DNA of 64,000 nt from NCBI GenBank assembly GCA_035508495.1, contig DATJMX010000012.1:21975-85974 (forward strand), in the 5' to 3' direction. This document shows positions 1-11,900 of the stretch, piece after piece. Under the pieces are notes generated by a model that was not told the DNA's origin, searched no databases, and saw only the letters and a list, made by a program, of their open reading frames with translations. Source of the stretch: Candidatus Binataceae bacterium (GTDB lineage: Bacteria > Desulfobacterota > Binatia > Binatales > Binataceae). The translations under genes were made by a program, and so were the position numbers. Each line of letters starts with the position of its first letter. Position 1 is the stretch's first letter.

Positions 1-2577
1 ACCCAGGCCATCGATGGCTGTTTGCACCGCGTCGGTCGCACTGCCCAGATCGCGACCCGAGACCGCGCAGTTCAGATCGATGACTCGCTGAACTGAGTAA
101 TGCTCCACGACCGAAGGATCAACATCGTGATGAATGTTAGCGACATTCAATAGCAACTGTGCGGAGCCTATGGGATTGTTTATTGCTCCTGGCGTGAGAG
201 GTGTATTAGCGAGCGCATCGACGGAATCGACCAGATGATAGGGCGATTGCGTGATAACGTCGTAATTGACGCCGTTCTTTGGGTCGAGCCAGAAGTTTGG
301 TTGGAGCAGCGTCGCACCGCTGAGGGTCGCCAATAGACTCGACGCCACCTGTTGTTCCGTTACCCCGACCTCGAGTGCCTTGGTGCGATCGACATCGACC
401 TTGAAGGCCGGATAGTCGAGCGGTTCGGCGATTCGCAAATCGACTAGCCCTGGAACGCGACTCAGTTTGTTTTGCAGGCGCGAGGCGAATTCGTAGTCGG
501 AGTTCAGATCATTTCCCGATACCTGAACATCGATCATCGCGGAAAGGCCGAAGTTTAGAACTTCGCTCACAATGTCGGCGGCCTGAAAGTAGCCTTGGAC
601 TTCGGGGTAGTCAGTCGAGAGCATCGCGCGAATCTTGTCTTCATACGATGCAGTCGGATGATGCTTGGGCCTTAGTTGAATGAGAATGTCGGCGTCCTGC
701 GCCGCGACGCTGTCGGTCTGGTAGAAGGCAAGATCGTATGAAATCGGCAGGCCGATGTTGTCGCTGACACTTTCGAGCTCGTCGGGCGGAATGATTTGTC
801 GAATTGAGCGTTCGATTGAATCGTCGATCTGCTCGCTGCGTTCGATGCGAGTGCCGATGGGTGAGCGGACGTGAAGGCGCATCATGCCCGCGTCGACGCG
901 GGGAAAGAAATCCTGCCCGACGACGGCGAAAAGGGGCAGCGAAGCGATGATCAGGAGCGCTGCGGCGCTGAGGCCAATCGCACGATTGGCGACGAAGATC
1001 GTGAGGAGGCTGGCGTAAGCCTCGCGCAGGCGCTCGAAACGCGCTTCGAAGCCGCGCAGGAATTTGCCGGCGAAGGTATTCGGGTCGGGCTCCTGGTGCT
1101 GCTCGGGCAGAATGTAGGAGGCCATCGTCGGCACGAGAGTTCGCGACAGCAAGTATGACGTCAGCATCGCGAAGACGACGGCCAGCGCGAGGGGGGTGAA
1201 AAGAAAACGCGCGACGCCGGTCAGCAGGACCACGGGGAAGAAGACGATGCAGATGGAGAGGGTTCCAACCAGCGTCGGCGTGGCTATTTGATGTGCGCCG
1301 TCGAGAATCGCGACGAGCAGCGGCTTGTGCATCGCGTGGTTGCGATGGATGTTTTCAACTTCGACCGTGGCATCGTCAACGAGCATCCCGACCGCGAGCG
1401 CGATTCCGCCGAGGGTCATGGTGTTGATCGTTTGACCCATGAGATTGAGGCAAATGATCGAGGTCAAGATCGAAAGCGGGATCGAAGTGATGACGATCAG
1501 CATGCTGCGCGCGGAGCCGATGAAAACCAGCACCATCACCGCGACGAGGAACGCCGCAATCAGCGCTTCGCGCAGCACCTCGTAAAGGGCAGCGCGCACG
1601 AAGGTCGATTGATCGAACGTAAGATCGACTTTCAGGCCTGCGGGCGCGGTGGCGCGGATGAAGGGCAGACGCTCCTTGACGGCATTGACGACCGCCATCG
1701 TCGAGGCGTCGGCATGCTTGATCACCATCAGGTAGGTCGCGGGTTTGCCGTCGATGCGCACGACGTTTTCCTGCGGCTGATGCGTATCCGTTACCGAGGC
1801 GACATCGCCCAGAAACACCGGCGCGCCGTTGACGACCTTTACCGGCAGATGGTTGAAATCGCGCACCGTCGGCGGACTCATGTTCACATCGACGTCGTAT
1901 TCGAAGTGGCCCATGCGCGCGGTGCCCGACGGGATGATGACGTTCGAGGTCGCGAGCGAGTTGCCGATGTCGTTGGCGGATACGTTGTTGGCGTAGAGCT
2001 GGGTCGGATCGATATTGACCATCACGGCGCGCTGCACACCGCCCAGCGGGGCCGGCGACGAGAAACCGGGAATCGTGAAGAGCTGCAGGCGCAGGAAGTT
2101 GAACGCGTAGTCGAAAAGCTGCGGCACTGACAACGTGTCACTCGAAATATTGAGCTGCGCGACGGGAACGTTGGCCGCGTTGTATGAAATGATGTTCGGC
2201 GGCTCGATGCCGCGCGGCAGCGTGGTCAGGATCGTTTCGGAGACCGCGTTGACCTGCGCGATAGCGCTGGCGATGTCGGCGCCGGGCTGGAAGTACACTT
2301 TCAGCATCCCGATGCCGAGCATCGATTCGGATTCGATGTGCTCGATGCCGTTAACGGTGGTCGAGTAGGCGCGCTCGCTGATGATGACAACGCGCCGCTC
2401 CATGTCGAGCGCTGCCAGACCCGGGTAGTTCCATACCACCAGCACGACCGGGACGTTGATGGCGGGAAAGATGTCGATGTTCATCATCGAGAACGACAGC
2501 GTGCCGAGCACGAGCATCAACAGCGCCATGACGGCGACGGAAATGGGACGGCGAAGCGCGAGTCTGACGATCCACAT
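1..2577 (-). CDS. RND efflux transporter, inner-membrane pump (3' end outside window)
   Basis: This is the first 859 codons of an AcrB/MdtB-type proton-driven efflux pump. The frame is open from ATG at 2577 to the window edge. It opens with a short cytoplasmic stretch, TM1 and the usual 'IDIFPAINVPVV' entry into the porter domain. Near residue 400 it has 'GMLVDDATVEVENIHR', the TM4 proton-relay Asp-Asp motif of this family. The second porter half follows. The outer-membrane and adaptor partners are not visible. It lies 167 bp after the AlgB-like regulator on the same strand, so it may be a target of that system; this is inference. The substrate cannot be told from sequence. Confidence 0.93.
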   Translation of the reverse strand, partial: MWIVRLALRRPISVAVMALLMLVLGTLSFSMMNIDIFPAINVPVVLVVWNYPGLAALDMERRVVIISERAYSTTVNGIEHIESESMLGIGMLKVYFQPGADIASAIAQVNAVSETILTTLPRGIEPPNIISYNAANVPVAQLNISSDTLSVPQLFDYAFNFLRLQLFTIPGFSSPAPLGGVQRAVMVNIDPTQLYANNVSANDIGNSLATSNVIIPSGTARMGHFEYDVDVNMSPPTVRDFNHLPVKVVNGAPVFLGDVASVTDTHQPQENVVRIDGKPATYLMVIKHADASTMAVVNAVKERLPFIRATAPAGLKVDLTFDQSTFVRAALYEVLREALIAAFLVAVMVLVFIGSARSMLIVITSIPLSILTSIICLNLMGQTINTMTLGGIALAVGMLVDDATVEVENIHRNHAMHKPLLVAILDGAHQIATPTLVGTLSICIVFFPVVLLTGVARFLFTPLALAVVFAMLTSYLLSRTLVPTMASYILPEQHQEPDPNTFAGKFLRGFEARFERLREAYASLLTIFVANRAIGLSAAALLIIASLPLFAVVGQDFFPRVDAGMMRLHVRSPIGTRIERSEQIDDSIERSIRQIIPPDELESVSDNIGLPISYDLAFYQTDSVAAQDADILIQLRPKHHPTASYEDKIRAMLSTDYPEVQGYFQAADIVSEVLNFGLSAMIDVQVSGNDLNSDYEFASRLQNKLSRVPGLVDLRIAEPLDYPAFKVDVDRTKALEVGVTEQQVASSLLATLSGATLLQPNFWLDPKNGVNYDVITQSPYHLVDSVDALANTPLTPGAINNPIGSAQLLLNVANIHHDVDPSVVEHYSVQRVIDLNCAVSGRDLGSATDAVQTAIDGLG

Positions 2578-2744
2578 GACGAGTGTTCATATGATGAAGC
2601 ACTCGCGCGACAAGTTTCAGATTTGCGACAGCGAAGATGGGCGAAGAATGCGCACGGCGCGCCGCTTATTAGGCGCGCCCTGCGGGTGGATTAGTTGCGG
2701 TTGATTGCTGCGCCGAAAATGTTCGCGCCCGTCAGGATTTATCG

Positions 2745-4075
<1,331 letters not shown>

Positions 4076-4076
<1 letters not shown>

Positions 4077-5863
4077 TACGCCTCCATGGCCTCGGGCAGC
4101 TCGACAATAAAGCGGCTGCCATGGCCGTTGTTACTTTCAACATAAATGCGCCCGCCGTGGGCTTCGACGATGTCCTTGACGATGGCGAGGCCGAGGCCGG
4201 CGGAGCCGCGCTCGATATCGTTGGCGCCGTATTGCGCGAAGCGCTCGAAAATGTAGTCGCGCAGTTCGGGCGCGATACCGGGGCCCGAATCGGCGACCTC
4301 GAGCCGCGCGACGTTATCGCCCGGGCGCGCGATCACTTCGATCGTGCCGCCCTCCGGCGTGTAGCGCAGCGCGTTGCCGATAAGATTGGCGATGACCCAG
4401 GAGAGCTTCACCGGATCGCCAACGATCTCCGGTGTGCGTTCGATCTTCGCCGCCAAATTGACGTGCTTTTCGTCAGCCTGGATTCCGAAGCGATGCACCG
4501 CGTCTTCGGCGATGCGCGCGACGTCGAGGCGCTGACGCTGCACGGAGATCGAAGGAATCTCGCCGCGCGCCAGGTTGAGCAGGTTGTCGGTGAGCTGGCG
4601 CATCCGCGTGCATTCCTCGAGGATCGCGTGCAGCAGCTCACGTTGCTTGGGCGTGAAGGCTTCTTCATCGCGGCGTAACAGCTCCGCCGAGAGCGCGAGC
4701 GAGGTCAGCGGGGTGCGCAGCTCATGCGACAACGTCGCCACGAGGTTGGTGCGCGCACGATCCTGATCGCGCAGGTAAGTGACATCCTGGAGAATCAGCA
4801 GGGTGCCGAGGGTGCGGCCGTCGGACTCGCGCAGCGGCACCGGTTTGAGCACATAAGAATGATCGCGGCCGCGCACGTGAAGCTGCACTTCGATTCGCTG
4901 CTCGAGCGGGCCCGATTTGCGCAGCGTGCGCAACGCGTCGCGAACCCGGATGTAGTGCGGATGGTTGCTGCTCAGATCGTCGAAGGGACTGCCGAGCGCC
5001 TCGCCCGGCTCGAGTCCCAAGATGAGCGAGGCGATCTCGTTGATGTGCGCGACGATACCGGCGGAGTCGATCAGCACGACGCCGTCTTCGAGGCTCTCGA
5101 TAATCGCCTCGGTCTTGCTCTTCTCGTAAACGAGGCGCTCGACGTTGAGTTTGTCGTATTGCTCGAGCCGCTCGGCCATCTGGTTGAACTCGCGCGCGAC
5201 GGCTTCGAGCTCGGCGAGGTTCTGCGGCCCAAGGCGCACCTGGGTTTTGCGCTGGCTGACGCCGCGCAGCCGATCGGCCAGCTCGCTGAGCGGCTTTGAG
5301 AGCCGATAGCCGAGCAGCCAGGCGACAGCCGCGCCGAAAAGCAGCACCGCGACGAGGCCGCTGGTGTACTCGTATGCGAGGCGGCGGCTGATCTTTGCGG
5401 AGCGGCTGTCGGCGCGGAACATCGCGGCCTTGTTCATCTGGATCAGGTCGTTGATCTTCTCGCGCAGCTGGTCGAACTGAACGTCATGGCGCGCGGCCGG
5501 CGGATCGTCGGCGACCTGTGTGAAGAGTTTCTCGGCGCGCGATTGAATTTCATGCGCGAGCTCGGGCTCCCCGATCTCGGTGTAGTCATGGTTCTCGATG
5601 TCCATGTACTGCATGAATTCTTTCTGCGCGTCGGGTAGCTCAGCGCGACCATCGTTGTCGCGCTCGGCGAGCTGCAGGCGCGTGAGGGCCGCGTGCATGT
5701 GCTGCGCGGCATCGATGCTGACGTAGTTGCGATACAGCGTGTTGCGGATCGCGCCGCCCAGCGAATAGAGGCGCGGCAGCGTGTAGATTCCCAGCAACAC
5801 CACCAGCGCCAGCATGATCAGGGTACCGTTGCGAATCCGGGTTCTCAGCGACGGCGGGCTCAT
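4076..5863 (-). CDS. KinB-like sensor histidine kinase (TM-HAMP-PAS-HisKA-HATPase)
   Basis: A 595-residue membrane kinase. It has TM1 (14-34), a helical periplasmic sensor (about 35-165), TM2 (168-187), HAMP (188-240), PAS (about 250-362), HisKA with phospho-His380 in 'LSHELRTPLTSL', and HATPase with 'NLIGNALRYTPEGG', 'DSGPGIAPE' and 'GSAGLGLAIVKDI'. ATG at 5863 is chosen because it overlaps the stop of the KdpD-like gene (ATGA); a longer frame from 6061 would lie inside that gene. The layout matches KinB, the usual partner of AlgB. Being coupled to both neighbours, it probably supplies the kinase activity the truncated KdpD lacks. The ligand is unknown. Confidence 0.93.
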
Positions 5864-7020
5864 TGCGCTTCCTCCGGCTCGAAGGTCGACAGGAATTCGA
5901 TGTCGATATCGAGCGCTTGCTTGACGAGCTGCATCGGCACGTCGCGCCCCAGCATCCGCTTCCAGAGCGGCTGCTGAGTGCGGCCGACGATAATCTTGGT
6001 AACGTTCTTGTCGCGGGCGAAATCGAGCAGGGCCTTGGTGACGTCCTCGGCCTTGAGCCAAACGGTCTCGGCGCCGAGGTCGCCGGCGAGATTGATATTG
6101 TCGAGCAGCGCGACGAAGTCGCCGGTGCTGATTTTCTTGACCGATTCGCGCGGCGTCTCGACGTGGACGGCGTACCAGTCGGCGCCGAGCTGAGTCGCGA
6201 CGCGCGCCGCCTTGCGCAGGAGCTTGCCGGTGTCGCTCGCGTTGGACGAGATGCCGACCATGATCCGATCGTGGACCTGGGGGCGGCGGCCGCCCTCGCG
6301 CTTTATCGCCTCTGCGCCCTCGCGTTGACGATTGAGGCTGCGCGCGGTCTCGCGCAGCGCGAGCTCGCGCAATGAGGTCAAGTTGCCGGGTTGAAAAAAG
6401 TTGCGCAGTGCCTGCTCGATCTGCGATTGCGGATAGATCTTGCCTTCGCGCAGCCGCTCGCGCAGCGCCTCAACGGTAACATCGACGTTGACGACCTGGT
6501 CGGCGCGCGACATGAACGAATCGGGCACGGTCTCACGGACCTCGATGCCGGTGACCTGCTTCATCAGGGGGTTGAGGCTTTCGACGTGCTGGATGTTCAT
6601 CGCGGTGATGACGTTGATGCCTGCCGCCAGCAGGTCTTCGACATCCTGGTAGCGCTTTTCGTGCTTGGATCCCGCGACGTTGCTGTGCGCGAGCTCGTCG
6701 ACGATCGCGAATTCGGGATTGCGCGCGATGATCGCGTCGACGTCCATCTCGTCGATCGTCACGCCGCGATAGTTGATCTTCTTGCGCGGGACGATTTCGA
6801 GGTCACCGACGCGCGCAACCGTGTCGGCGCGATTGTGCGTTTCGACCAGGCCGATAACGACGTCGTGGCCGCGGTCGCGGAGCTGATGGGCCTCCTCGAG
6901 CATCCGGAAGGTCTTGCCGACGCCAGCGGCGGCGCCGATATAAATCCTGAGTTTGCCCTTCTGCGGATTTGGTTCGAGGTCGAGGAACGATTCCGGAAGC
7001 GGGCGGCGCTCTTCCTTCAT
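5860..7020 (-). CDS. kdpD: Truncated KdpD: cytoplasmic KdpD sensor domain plus Usp domain only
   Basis: 386 residues. The KdpD N-terminal domain has Walker A 'GAAAGVGKT' (29-37) and a Walker B-like 'DELAHSN'. It is followed by a universal-stress-protein domain from about 245 to 380. The four membrane spans, GAF and histidine kinase domains of a full KdpD (about 890 residues) are absent, and the gene ends cleanly in an ATGA overlap with a separate histidine kinase. Short KdpD proteins are known in some cyanobacteria and other lineages. Here the protein probably senses cytoplasmic K+ or c-di-AMP and acts on the neighbouring kinase; that role is inference. Confidence 0.93.
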   Translation of the reverse strand: MKEERRPLPESFLDLEPNPQKGKLRIYIGAAAGVGKTFRMLEEAHQLRDRGHDVVIGLVETHNRADTVARVGDLEIVPRKKINYRGVTIDEMDVDAIIARNPEFAIVDELAHSNVAGSKHEKRYQDVEDLLAAGINVITAMNIQHVESLNPLMKQVTGIEVRETVPDSFMSRADQVVNVDVTVEALRERLREGKIYPQSQIEQALRNFFQPGNLTSLRELALRETARSLNRQREGAEAIKREGGRRPQVHDRIMVGISSNASDTGKLLRKAARVATQLGADWYAVHVETPRESVKKISTGDFVALLDNINLAGDLGAETVWLKAEDVTKALLDFARDKNVTKIIVGRTQQPLWKRMLGRDVPMQLVKQALDIDIEFLSTFEPEEAQ

Positions 7021-7129
7021 TCAAGGCTCCGCTGCGGAGCACGCGCGGCGAGGTCGTGCGAGGTTCGCCGCTGTGCGCATCGCTTTATGCAGCGTTGATT
7101 TGAGGAGCGACGGTTCCATTAGAAGCGCC

Positions 7130-7165
7130 GATGCTGCCAGCAGGAAGTATCCCACTGGCAGCATC
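7130..7165. repeat. Perfect 11-bp inverted repeat in the kdpC-kdpD gap
   Basis: GATGCTGCCAG (7130-7140) and CTGGCAGCATC (7155-7165) form a perfect stem with a 14-nt loop, in the 172-bp gap between kdpC and the truncated kdpD. There is no T-run, so it is not a standard terminator. It could be an mRNA hairpin that sets lower expression of the regulators, or an operator. Its outer ends are the same GATGC/GCATC pentamers that cluster upstream of the operon. On the minus strand TGGCAG-N5-GCGCT (7139-7124) has sigma-54 spacing but a weak match. Confidence 0.6.
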
Positions 7166-7192
7166 GTCCCGCGAGGGGTGTAAAGGGCCGCC

Positions 7193-7822
7193 TTATTGAG
7201 CGGCGCGCGCGGTTTGAGCGGGCGAATGAGCTTCGGCGGCCGCCTTCGGCGCGGCGCTCATCGCGTCGAGCGCCAGGTTCAGATCGAGAACGTTAACCGC
7301 GGGTTCGCCCAGGATACCGGCCCAGCGACCTGTAGTGTTCTGCTCGACGAGCTGGCGCACGGAATCAGGGCTGAGGCCGCGAGTACGCGCGACGCGATCG
7401 ATCTGAAGGTCCGCCGACGCCGGACTGATATCAGGATCAAGGCCGCTGCCCGACGCCGTCACCATATCGACCGGAACCTTCGATGCGGGCACGCCGCCTT
7501 CAGCCTCGATCGTATCCTTGAGGCGTTTCTGCACCGTGTCGATCAGAGTCTTGTTGGTCGGTCCCAGGTTCGAGCCGCCCGAATTGCTCGCGTCATATCC
7601 GTTGCCCGCGGCCGAAGGGCGCGAATGAAAGTACTTGCTCGAGCTGAAGTTCTGACCGATAACCTCCGCACCAACCACGGTGCCGTCGCGCGTGATCAAA
7701 GTGCCGTTGGCTTCATGCGGGAACAGCACGTGCGCGATCACAACCATCACGAGCGGATAGACGAGGCCCAGCAGAATCGTCAGCACAATCGTCATTCGAA
7801 CCGAAATCCAGAAAGCACGCAT
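7193..7822 (-). CDS. kdpC: Potassium-transporting ATPase subunit KdpC
   Basis: 209 residues, the usual size. One N-terminal membrane span (about 8-32) is followed by a periplasmic domain with the typical 'GQNFSSSKYFHSRPSAAG', 'PVDMVTASGSGLDPDISP' and 'RVARTRGL' motifs. It stabilises the KdpFABC complex and helps K+ reach KdpA. It has a clear ribosome site (AGGAG, 8 nt before ATG) and starts 11 bp after kdpB. The C-terminus carries an Ala-rich extension. Confidence 0.98.
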   Translation of the reverse strand: MRAFWISVRMTIVLTILLGLVYPLVMVVIAHVLFPHEANGTLITRDGTVVGAEVIGQNFSSSKYFHSRPSAAGNGYDASNSGGSNLGPTNKTLIDTVQKRLKDTIEAEGGVPASKVPVDMVTASGSGLDPDISPASADLQIDRVARTRGLSPDSVRQLVEQNTTGRWAGILGEPAVNVLDLNLALDAMSAAPKAAAEAHSPAQTARAAQ

Positions 7823-7833
7823 CGCAATATCTC

Positions 7834-9879
7834 CTAGGCAAGCCTCAGCGCGACCACCACGAGGTCGATGAGCTTGATGCCGATGAAGGGAATGATCACG
7901 CCGCCCACGCCGTAGATGAGCAGGTTGCGGGTGAGGATCGAGGCCGCGCCGAGCGGGCGATATTGCACGCCGCGCAGCGCGAGCGGAATCAGCGCAATGA
8001 TAATGAGCGCGTTGAAAATGACCGCCGACAGGATCGCGCTCTGCGGATTGGCCAGATGCATGATGTTGAGCGCTTGCAGCTCGGGATAGCCGAGCACGAA
8101 CATCGCGGGGATGATTGCGAAGTACTTGGCGACGTCGTTGGCGATCGAAAAGGTCGTCAGCGCGCCGCGCGTGATCAGGAGCTGCTTGCCGATCTCGACG
8201 ACCTCCATGATCTTGGTTGGATTGGAATCGAGATCGATCATGTTGCCGGCTTCGCGCGCGGCCTGGGTGCCCGCGTTCATCGCGATTCCGACATCGGCCT
8301 GCGCAAGTGCCGGCGCGTCGTTGGTGCCGTCGCCGATCATCGCGACCAGCTTGCCTTGCTGCTGTTCTTCGCGGATGAGCCGGAGCTTGGTTTCGGGAGT
8401 CGCCTCGGCCTGGAATTCATCGACGCCCGACTCGTGCGCGATCGCGGCGGCGGTTAGCGGATTGTCGCCCGTGATCATCACGGTCTTGAGGCCCATCGCG
8501 CGCAGGCGCGCAAAGCGCTCGCGGATGCCTTCCTTGACGACGTCCTTCAGATGAATCACGCCCAGCACACGCGACTTGTCGGCGACGACCAGCGGCGTGC
8601 CGCCGCTGTGCGCGATCCGCTCGACGATTCCGGCGAGCTCGGGCGGAGGCGTGCCGCCGTTCTCCTTGACGAAGGTCACGACCTGCTCGGTCGCGCCCTT
8701 GCGGATCTGGCGGCCATTGAGGTTCACGCCGCTCATGCGGGTCTGGGCCGAGAACGGGATGAACTCGGCCTCGCGATCGGCGAGCTCGCGGCCGCGGATA
8801 TTGAACTCGCGCTTGGCCAGCGCCGTGATCGAGCGGCCCTCGGGAGTTTCGTCGGCGAGCGACGCGAGTTGCGCGGCGTCCGCGAGTTCTTCAACCGCAA
8901 CTTCGAGGACCGGGATGAACTCGGTCGCCATGCGGTTGCCGAGCGTGATCGTTCCGGTCTTGTCGAGCAGAAGCGTGTCGACGTCGCCGGCCGCCTCGAC
9001 CGCGCGACCTGACATCGCCAGCACGTTGTGTTGCACCAGGCGATCCATGCCGGCGATTCCGATTGCGCTGAGCAGGCCACCGATTGTCGTCGGAATCAGG
9101 CATACCAGCAGGGCGACCAGCACCGGCAGCGAGAGGACCGTGCCGCCGTACTTGGCGAACGGGAACAGGCTCACGCACACCAGCATGAAGACGATAGTGA
9201 GGCCGGCGAGCAGGATGCTCAGCGCGATTTCGTTGGGGGTCTTCTGACGTGCTGCGCCTTCGACCAGCGAAATCATGCGATCGAGGAAGGTCTCGCCGGG
9301 GTTGGCGGTGATCCGGACTTTGATCCAGTCCGAGATGACGGTGGTGCCGCCGGTGACCGCGCTGCGATCGCCGCCGCTCTCGCGAATGACGGGAGCGGAT
9401 TCGCCCGTGATTGCCGCTTCGTTGACCGCCGCGACGCCTTCGATGACTTCGCCATCGCCGGGAATCACGTCGCCGGCTTCGACCATCACGACATTGCCAC
9501 GGCGCAGTTGAGGCGCGGCAACGACCGTCGTTTTACCGTCGTCGCCGACCAGCTTGGCCATCGTCTCAGTGCGCGTCTTGCGCAGGTTGTCGGCCTGCGC
9601 CTTGCCACGTCCTTCAGCCATCGCTTCGGCGAAGTTTGCGAACAGGACCGTGAACCACAGCCAGATAGCGATCTGAAATTCGAACCCGGCATACTGCCGC
9701 TCTCCAGCGGCGAACATGTCGTGGAGGAGAATGATCGAGACCGCGAGCGCAGTGACCTCGACCACGAACATGACGGGGTTGCGGAGTTGGATGCGTGGGT
9801 CGAGCTTTTTGAGCGAATCGACCAGCGCAACGCGAACGATGTCGCCATTCCAAAGTGAAGGTGCTTTACGATCAGCCAT
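7834..9879 (-). CDS. kdpB: Potassium-transporting P-type ATPase subunit KdpB
   Basis: 681 residues, full length. It is the catalytic P-type ATPase of the Kdp high-affinity K+ pump in the inner membrane. It has 'ITGES' in the actuator domain, phosphorylation motif 'DKTGTIT', '[10 protein letters not shown]' and the hinge '[10 protein letters not shown]'. TGES contains the serine whose phosphorylation inhibits E. coli KdpB. It is third in the kdpFABC order, 20 bp after kdpA, with a GGAAG ribosome site. Confidence 0.98.
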   Translation of the reverse strand: MADRKAPSLWNGDIVRVALVDSLKKLDPRIQLRNPVMFVVEVTALAVSIILLHDMFAAGERQYAGFEFQIAIWLWFTVLFANFAEAMAEGRGKAQADNLRKTRTETMAKLVGDDGKTTVVAAPQLRRGNVVMVEAGDVIPGDGEVIEGVAAVNEAAITGESAPVIRESGGDRSAVTGGTTVISDWIKVRITANPGETFLDRMISLVEGAARQKTPNEIALSILLAGLTIVFMLVCVSLFPFAKYGGTVLSLPVLVALLVCLIPTTIGGLLSAIGIAGMDRLVQHNVLAMSGRAVEAAGDVDTLLLDKTGTITLGNRMATEFIPVLEVAVEELADAAQLASLADETPEGRSITALAKREFNIRGRELADREAEFIPFSAQTRMSGVNLNGRQIRKGATEQVVTFVKENGGTPPPELAGIVERIAHSGGTPLVVADKSRVLGVIHLKDVVKEGIRERFARLRAMGLKTVMITGDNPLTAAAIAHESGVDEFQAEATPETKLRLIREEQQQGKLVAMIGDGTNDAPALAQADVGIAMNAGTQAAREAGNMIDLDSNPTKIMEVVEIGKQLLITRGALTTFSIANDVAKYFAIIPAMFVLGYPELQALNIMHLANPQSAILSAVIFNALIIIALIPLALRGVQYRPLGAASILTRNLLIYGVGGVIIPFIGIKLIDLVVVALRLA

Positions 9880-9899
9880 CGAAGTAACTTCCGTTTTTC

Positions 9900-11627
9900 C
9901 TAGTAGAGATGTCCGGCGCGCATCGCGAGCTCTTCGACAATCGGTCCCAGCGCATCGGCCGGGAAGAAGGTCAGAGCGGCGACGATCATGATCACGCCGA
10001 CCAGCAGCACGACGAAGATAAAACCCGTAGTCGGAAAAGTTCCGGCGCTCACCGGGACGGCTTTCTTGCCGACCAGTGAACCGGCCATCGCGAGCACCGG
10101 GATTTTCATCATGAAGCGCCCGAACAGCATCACGAATCCCAGCGTCCAGTTGTAGAATTGCGAGTTCGCGTTGAGGCCGGCGAAGGCCGAGCCGTTATTG
10201 GCCGAGGCCTCGGTGTAGGCGTAAAGAATCTGCGAGAATCCGTGCGGTCCCGGGTTGGAGATTCCGGCGAGGCCGGCCTTGCTCACGATTGCGACGCCTG
10301 CGGGGAGCAGGATGACTGCGGGGAAGATCAGGATGAAGAGCATCGCGAGTTTCATTTCGCGGCCTTCGATCTTCTTACCCAGGTATTCCGGTGTACGCCC
10401 GACCATCAGGCCCGCGATGAACACCGACAGCACCGCCATCACGAGCATCCCGTAGAGGCCCGAGCCGACGCCGCCGAAGATAATTTCGCCGATCTGCATG
10501 TTGAGCAGCGGCACGAATCCGCCGAGCGGCGTGTAGCTGTCGTGCATCGAGTTGACGGCGCCGCAGGAGGTGTCAGTGGTGACGGTCGCCCACAGCGCGG
10601 AATCGACGATGCCGAAGCGGACCTCCTTGCCCTCCATGTTGCCGCCGCTCTGCGTGGCGGTCGGGGCCTGGTCGATGCCCATCGCGGCGAACTGCGGGTT
10701 GCCTCTCTGCTCGCACCAGGTTGCGACGAAGGCGCCGACGATAAACAGGAACGCCATCGCTCCGAACAGAACCCAGCCCTGGCGCCGATCCCCTGCCATC
10801 TTGCCGAAGGTATGAGTCAGCCCGGCGCCGATGGCGAAGATTGCGACCAATTCGATGATGTCGGTGAGGGGCGTTGGATTTTCGAACGGGTGCGCCGAAT
10901 TGGCGTTGAAGAAGCCACCGCCGTTGGTGCCGAGCTCCTTGATCACTTCCTGGGACGCAACCGGCCCCTGCGCAATCACCTGCTCGACGCCTTCGAGTGT
11001 CTTGGCGTGGGTATAAGGATGGAGATTCTGCGGCACTCCCTGCCAGACCAGAACCAGAGTCAATACGATCGAAATCGGAAGCAGAACCCAGAGGATGGTG
11101 CGGGTCAGGTCGTACCAGAAGTTGCCGAGGGTTTGCGAACTCTTGCGGACGAAGCCGCGGATGACGGCGATTGCCACCGCGATACCTGCGGCCGCCGAGA
11201 CGAAGTTGTGAAAAGCCAGCCCGGCCATCTGGGTCAGGTAGCTCATCGTGGTCTCGCCGCCGTAGGCCTGCCAGTTCGTGTTAGTGGTGAAACTGGCTGC
11301 GGTGTTAAAGGCGAGATCTGAGGCCACCGCACTGAGACCTTGCGGATTGAACGGCAATAGCCCCTGCAAACGCTCGATCGCGTACAGCAAGAGCATCCCG
11401 ACAAAGGCGAACAAGAGCATCGAGATTGTATATTCCTGCCAGGTCATCTCAACGCCGGGTTTCACTCCGGTGGTGCGATAGATGAACCTCTCGATTGGCA
11501 GAAGGACAGGATCCAAAAACGTATGCTGGCCGCTGAAGACTCGCGCCATATACAGTCCCAGCGGGACGCTGACGGCGGTTACCAGCAGCAGGAAAAAGCC
11601 GATCTGAACAAGTGCATTCGATGTCAT
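9900..11627 (-). CDS. kdpA: Potassium-transporting ATPase subunit KdpA
   Basis: 575 residues with ten or so membrane spans. It is the channel-like subunit that binds and moves K+, related to SKT proteins. Visible filter-region motifs include '[12 protein letters not shown]', '[19 protein letters not shown]', '[15 protein letters not shown]' and 'NNGSAFAGL'. Full length, no defects seen. It starts 12 bp after kdpF. Confidence 0.98.
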   Translation of the reverse strand: MTSNALVQIGFFLLLVTAVSVPLGLYMARVFSGQHTFLDPVLLPIERFIYRTTGVKPGVEMTWQEYTISMLLFAFVGMLLLYAIERLQGLLPFNPQGLSAVASDLAFNTAASFTTNTNWQAYGGETTMSYLTQMAGLAFHNFVSAAAGIAVAIAVIRGFVRKSSQTLGNFWYDLTRTILWVLLPISIVLTLVLVWQGVPQNLHPYTHAKTLEGVEQVIAQGPVASQEVIKELGTNGGGFFNANSAHPFENPTPLTDIIELVAIFAIGAGLTHTFGKMAGDRRQGWVLFGAMAFLFIVGAFVATWCEQRGNPQFAAMGIDQAPTATQSGGNMEGKEVRFGIVDSALWATVTTDTSCGAVNSMHDSYTPLGGFVPLLNMQIGEIIFGGVGSGLYGMLVMAVLSVFIAGLMVGRTPEYLGKKIEGREMKLAMLFILIFPAVILLPAGVAIVSKAGLAGISNPGPHGFSQILYAYTEASANNGSAFAGLNANSQFYNWTLGFVMLFGRFMMKIPVLAMAGSLVGKKAVPVSAGTFPTTGFIFVVLLVGVIMIVAALTFFPADALGPIVEELAMRAGHLY

Positions 11628-11639
11628 CTGAGTCTTCCG

Positions 11640-11729
11640 TCAGAACTTCTCAGGCCGAAGCATCGCGTAGACCAGGTAGACAGTCAGCGCGATAGCGCAA
11701 ACGAGACCGAGGGTCATTTCGAGGTTCAT
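11640..11729 (-). CDS. kdpF: KdpF small membrane subunit
   Basis: 29 residues, one membrane span. The end 'VYLVYAMLRPEKF' is the KdpF signature. In E. coli KdpF stabilises the KdpABC complex. An AGGATG ribosome site lies 8 nt upstream of ATG 11729. The ATG overlaps the stop of the upstream 27-residue ORF (ATGA), so the two are translationally coupled. Confidence 0.93.
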   Translation of the reverse strand: MNLEMTLGLVCAIALTVYLVYAMLRPEKF

Positions 11730-11809
11730 AGTTTTTCACATCCTCGTACGTAGGCGATTGAGATCGCAAAAAACACGACAGTTGCCAGAATTGCGATTAC
11801 ATCAAGCAT
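11726..11809 (-). CDS. 27-residue single-span membrane peptide upstream of kdpF
   Basis: It begins 'MLDVIAILATVVFFAIS' and ends 'IAYVRGCEKL': a hydrophobic span followed by a short basic tail with Cys. The stop overlaps the kdpF start (ATGA), and a GGGG run lies 8 nt upstream of the ATG. From memory, short ORFs with a similar '-YxxGC(D/E)(K/R)L' ending occur before kdpF in other bacteria, usually unannotated. It may be an extra Kdp subunit or a leader that couples translation. Its function is unknown. Confidence 0.65.
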   Translation of the reverse strand: MLDVIAILATVVFFAISIAYVRGCEKL

Positions 11810-11823
11810 GATGGACCCCGTTG

Positions 11824-11839
11824 AGCACTATCCGTACCA
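11824..11839 (-). promoter_or_regulatory. Putative sigma-54 promoter of the kdp operon
   Basis: On the minus strand the sequence is TGGTAC-GGATA-GTGCT, against consensus TGGCAC-N5-TTGCW. The key GG and GC dinucleotides are exactly spaced. Predicted transcription start is near 11813, a few bases before the 27-residue ORF and about 80 bases before kdpF. It fits the adjacent sigma-54-type regulator. No convincing sigma-70 pair was found nearby, although a lone TATTAT lies a few bases upstream. Confidence 0.6.
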
Positions 11840-11900
11840 GTGAATAATACATTGGATTTCATTCACGTTTTTTTGCGCCGGGGCTGCCGCACTACTAATT

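Noticed and set aside
1288..2130. Long plus-strand frame (280 codons) across the RND gene
   Set aside because: It is antisense to clear RND motifs and is full of His, Arg and Asp as expected for a shadow of GC-rich codons.
5864..6061. Longer N-terminus of the histidine kinase (start at 6061)
   Set aside because: It lies inside the KdpD-like gene in another frame, and ATG 5863 has the coupled ATGA overlap and starts just before TM1.
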